Positions 5,757 through 6,269 of a stretch of 6,269 nt of DNA are shown piece after piece (position 1 is the stretch's first letter; every line of letters begins with the position of its first letter). The notes under the pieces were generated by a model. That model was not told the DNA's origin, did not search any database, and saw only the letters and a program-made list of their open reading frames with translations. Source of the DNA: Caldisphaera sp046536515 (GTDB taxonomy: Archaea > Thermoproteota > Thermoprotei_A > Sulfolobales > Acidilobaceae); contig NZ_JAWDMQ010000068.1 in the NCBI RefSeq assembly GCF_046536515.1, forward strand, positions 1 to 6,269. Reading direction: 5' to 3'. The translations under genes and the position numbers were made by a program.

Positions 5757-5762
5757 AGGTGA
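5757..5762 (+). promoter_or_regulatory. Shine-Dalgarno site of the peroxiredoxin gene
   Basis: AGGTGA stands 6 nt before the ATG at 5769 and matches the archaeal 16S 3' end. It confirms the start codon and shows that this first gene of its transcript has a leader. Confidence 0.75.
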
Positions 5763-5768
5763 AAATTT

Positions 5769-6236
5769 ATGGCATTAAAAGTTGGAGAAAAAGCTCCTGA
5801 TTTTGAGCTAACAGCAAATGATGGCGAAAAGGTTAAGCTATCGGATTTTAAAGGAAAGTTTGTTATTTTATATTTTTATCCTAAGGCGATGACACCAGGT
5901 TGTACAAGGGAGGGATTAAGATTTAATGAATTGTTAGACGATATTAAAAAGCTAAATGCAGAGGTTTTAGGAGTTTCTTCGGATAGCGTTGAAAAAATTA
6001 AGAAATTTGCAGAAAGATATGGCTTTAAATTTAAATTGCTTAGCGATAGCAACGGAGAAGTCATAAATTTATATGATGTTAAAAAGAAATACTTTTCAAT
6101 CCTAACTGCGGAAAGAACCACATATATAATCGATCCTAATGGAATCATTGTTAGAGTTTTTCAAAATATAAGGCCTGCAGAAAAACATGCCGATTTGGCA
6201 TTAACAGAACTTAAAAAGCTAGTTAATCAAGGCTAA
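5769..6236 (+). CDS. bcp: Thioredoxin-dependent peroxiredoxin, Bcp/PrxQ type, single Cys
   Basis: Cytoplasmic peroxidase that reduces hydrogen peroxide and organic hydroperoxides. The 155-residue thioredoxin fold shows the N-terminal GEKAPDFEL (6-14), the active-site loop YFYPKAMTPGCT with T42 and peroxidatic C45, GVSSDSVEKIKKFAERY (68-84), LLSDSNGEV (90-98), the conserved R116 and TYIIDPNG (118-125). Length and motif order are typical of Bcp/PrxQ. Many Bcp proteins carry a resolving Cys five residues after the peroxidatic one (CTxxxC). Here that position (50) is Leu and the whole protein has only one Cys, so it must work by a 1-Cys mechanism with a resolving thiol from another molecule. It has its own Shine-Dalgarno site and is transcribed divergently from eif2g across a 176-nt gap. 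No redox partner is in view. Confidence 0.93.
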   Translation: MALKVGEKAPDFELTANDGEKVKLSDFKGKFVILYFYPKAMTPGCTREGLRFNELLDDIKKLNAEVLGVSSDSVEKIKKFAERYGFKFKLLSDSNGEVINLYDVKKKYFSILTAERTTYIIDPNGIIVRVFQNIRPAEKHADLALTELKKLVNQG

Positions 6237-6269
6237 TAAACTAATATGAATATTTAATCTGACCTCCTC

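Noticed and set aside
5876..6148. - strand open frame opposite the peroxiredoxin
   Set aside because: It is a shadow of an intact Bcp gene with no motif of its own.
6237..6269. Possible end of a convergent - strand gene, or GAGGAGGT ribosome binding site on the - strand
   Set aside because: The - strand has stops in the available frames within a few codons, but 33 nt is too short to tell a gene end from intergenic DNA.

Overview
The window looks like ordinary chromosome of a thermophilic archaeon, most likely a member of the Thermoproteota (Crenarchaeota). The evidence is an archaeal aIF2 gamma subunit, an archaeal RpoM/TFS-type zinc ribbon, TATA-box-like promoters, GGTGA-type Shine-Dalgarno sites, and a tRNA that is 54/72 G+C in otherwise AT-rich DNA, which suggests high growth temperature. 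The sequence does not allow genus assignment. The aIF2 gamma protein is clearly different from the Sulfolobus solfataricus sequence as I remember it, so I lean towards a lineage outside Sulfolobus itself. No mobile element, CRISPR array or integrase is visible, and no gap between genes exceeds 180 bases.

Left third (+ strand): an HD-domain 5'-deoxynucleotidase of the HDDC2/YfbR type is followed by two genes that overlap by 34 nt. The second of these is AmrS, the radical SAM enzyme of the AmmeMemoRadiSam group. The first appears to be a previously unlabelled, degenerate relative of AmrS. It keeps the barrel outline and the C-terminal four-Cys zinc ribbon but has lost the CxxxCxxC cluster motif and the SAM-binding EP motif. 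An excellent Shine-Dalgarno site inside this gene serves AmrS, so the probable pseudoenzyme and the enzyme are likely translated together. This pair is the most interesting feature of the window.

Middle: a stand-alone 96-residue protein carries only the N-terminal zinc ribbon of TFS/RpoM plus an acidic tail. It converges on a short sugar-phosphate nucleotidyltransferase on the - strand. Directly upstream of that transferase, 18 nt away, lies an intronless tRNA-Phe(GAA). The transferase has a Shine-Dalgarno site but no room for its own promoter, so it is probably transcribed as a tRNA-mRNA dicistron.

Right third (- strand, then +): aIF2 gamma and a PIN-domain nuclease form a tightly coupled pair whose stop and start overlap as GTGA. 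Across a 176-nt divergent promoter region lies a Bcp/PrxQ-type peroxiredoxin with a single cysteine. The window ends 33 nt after this gene.
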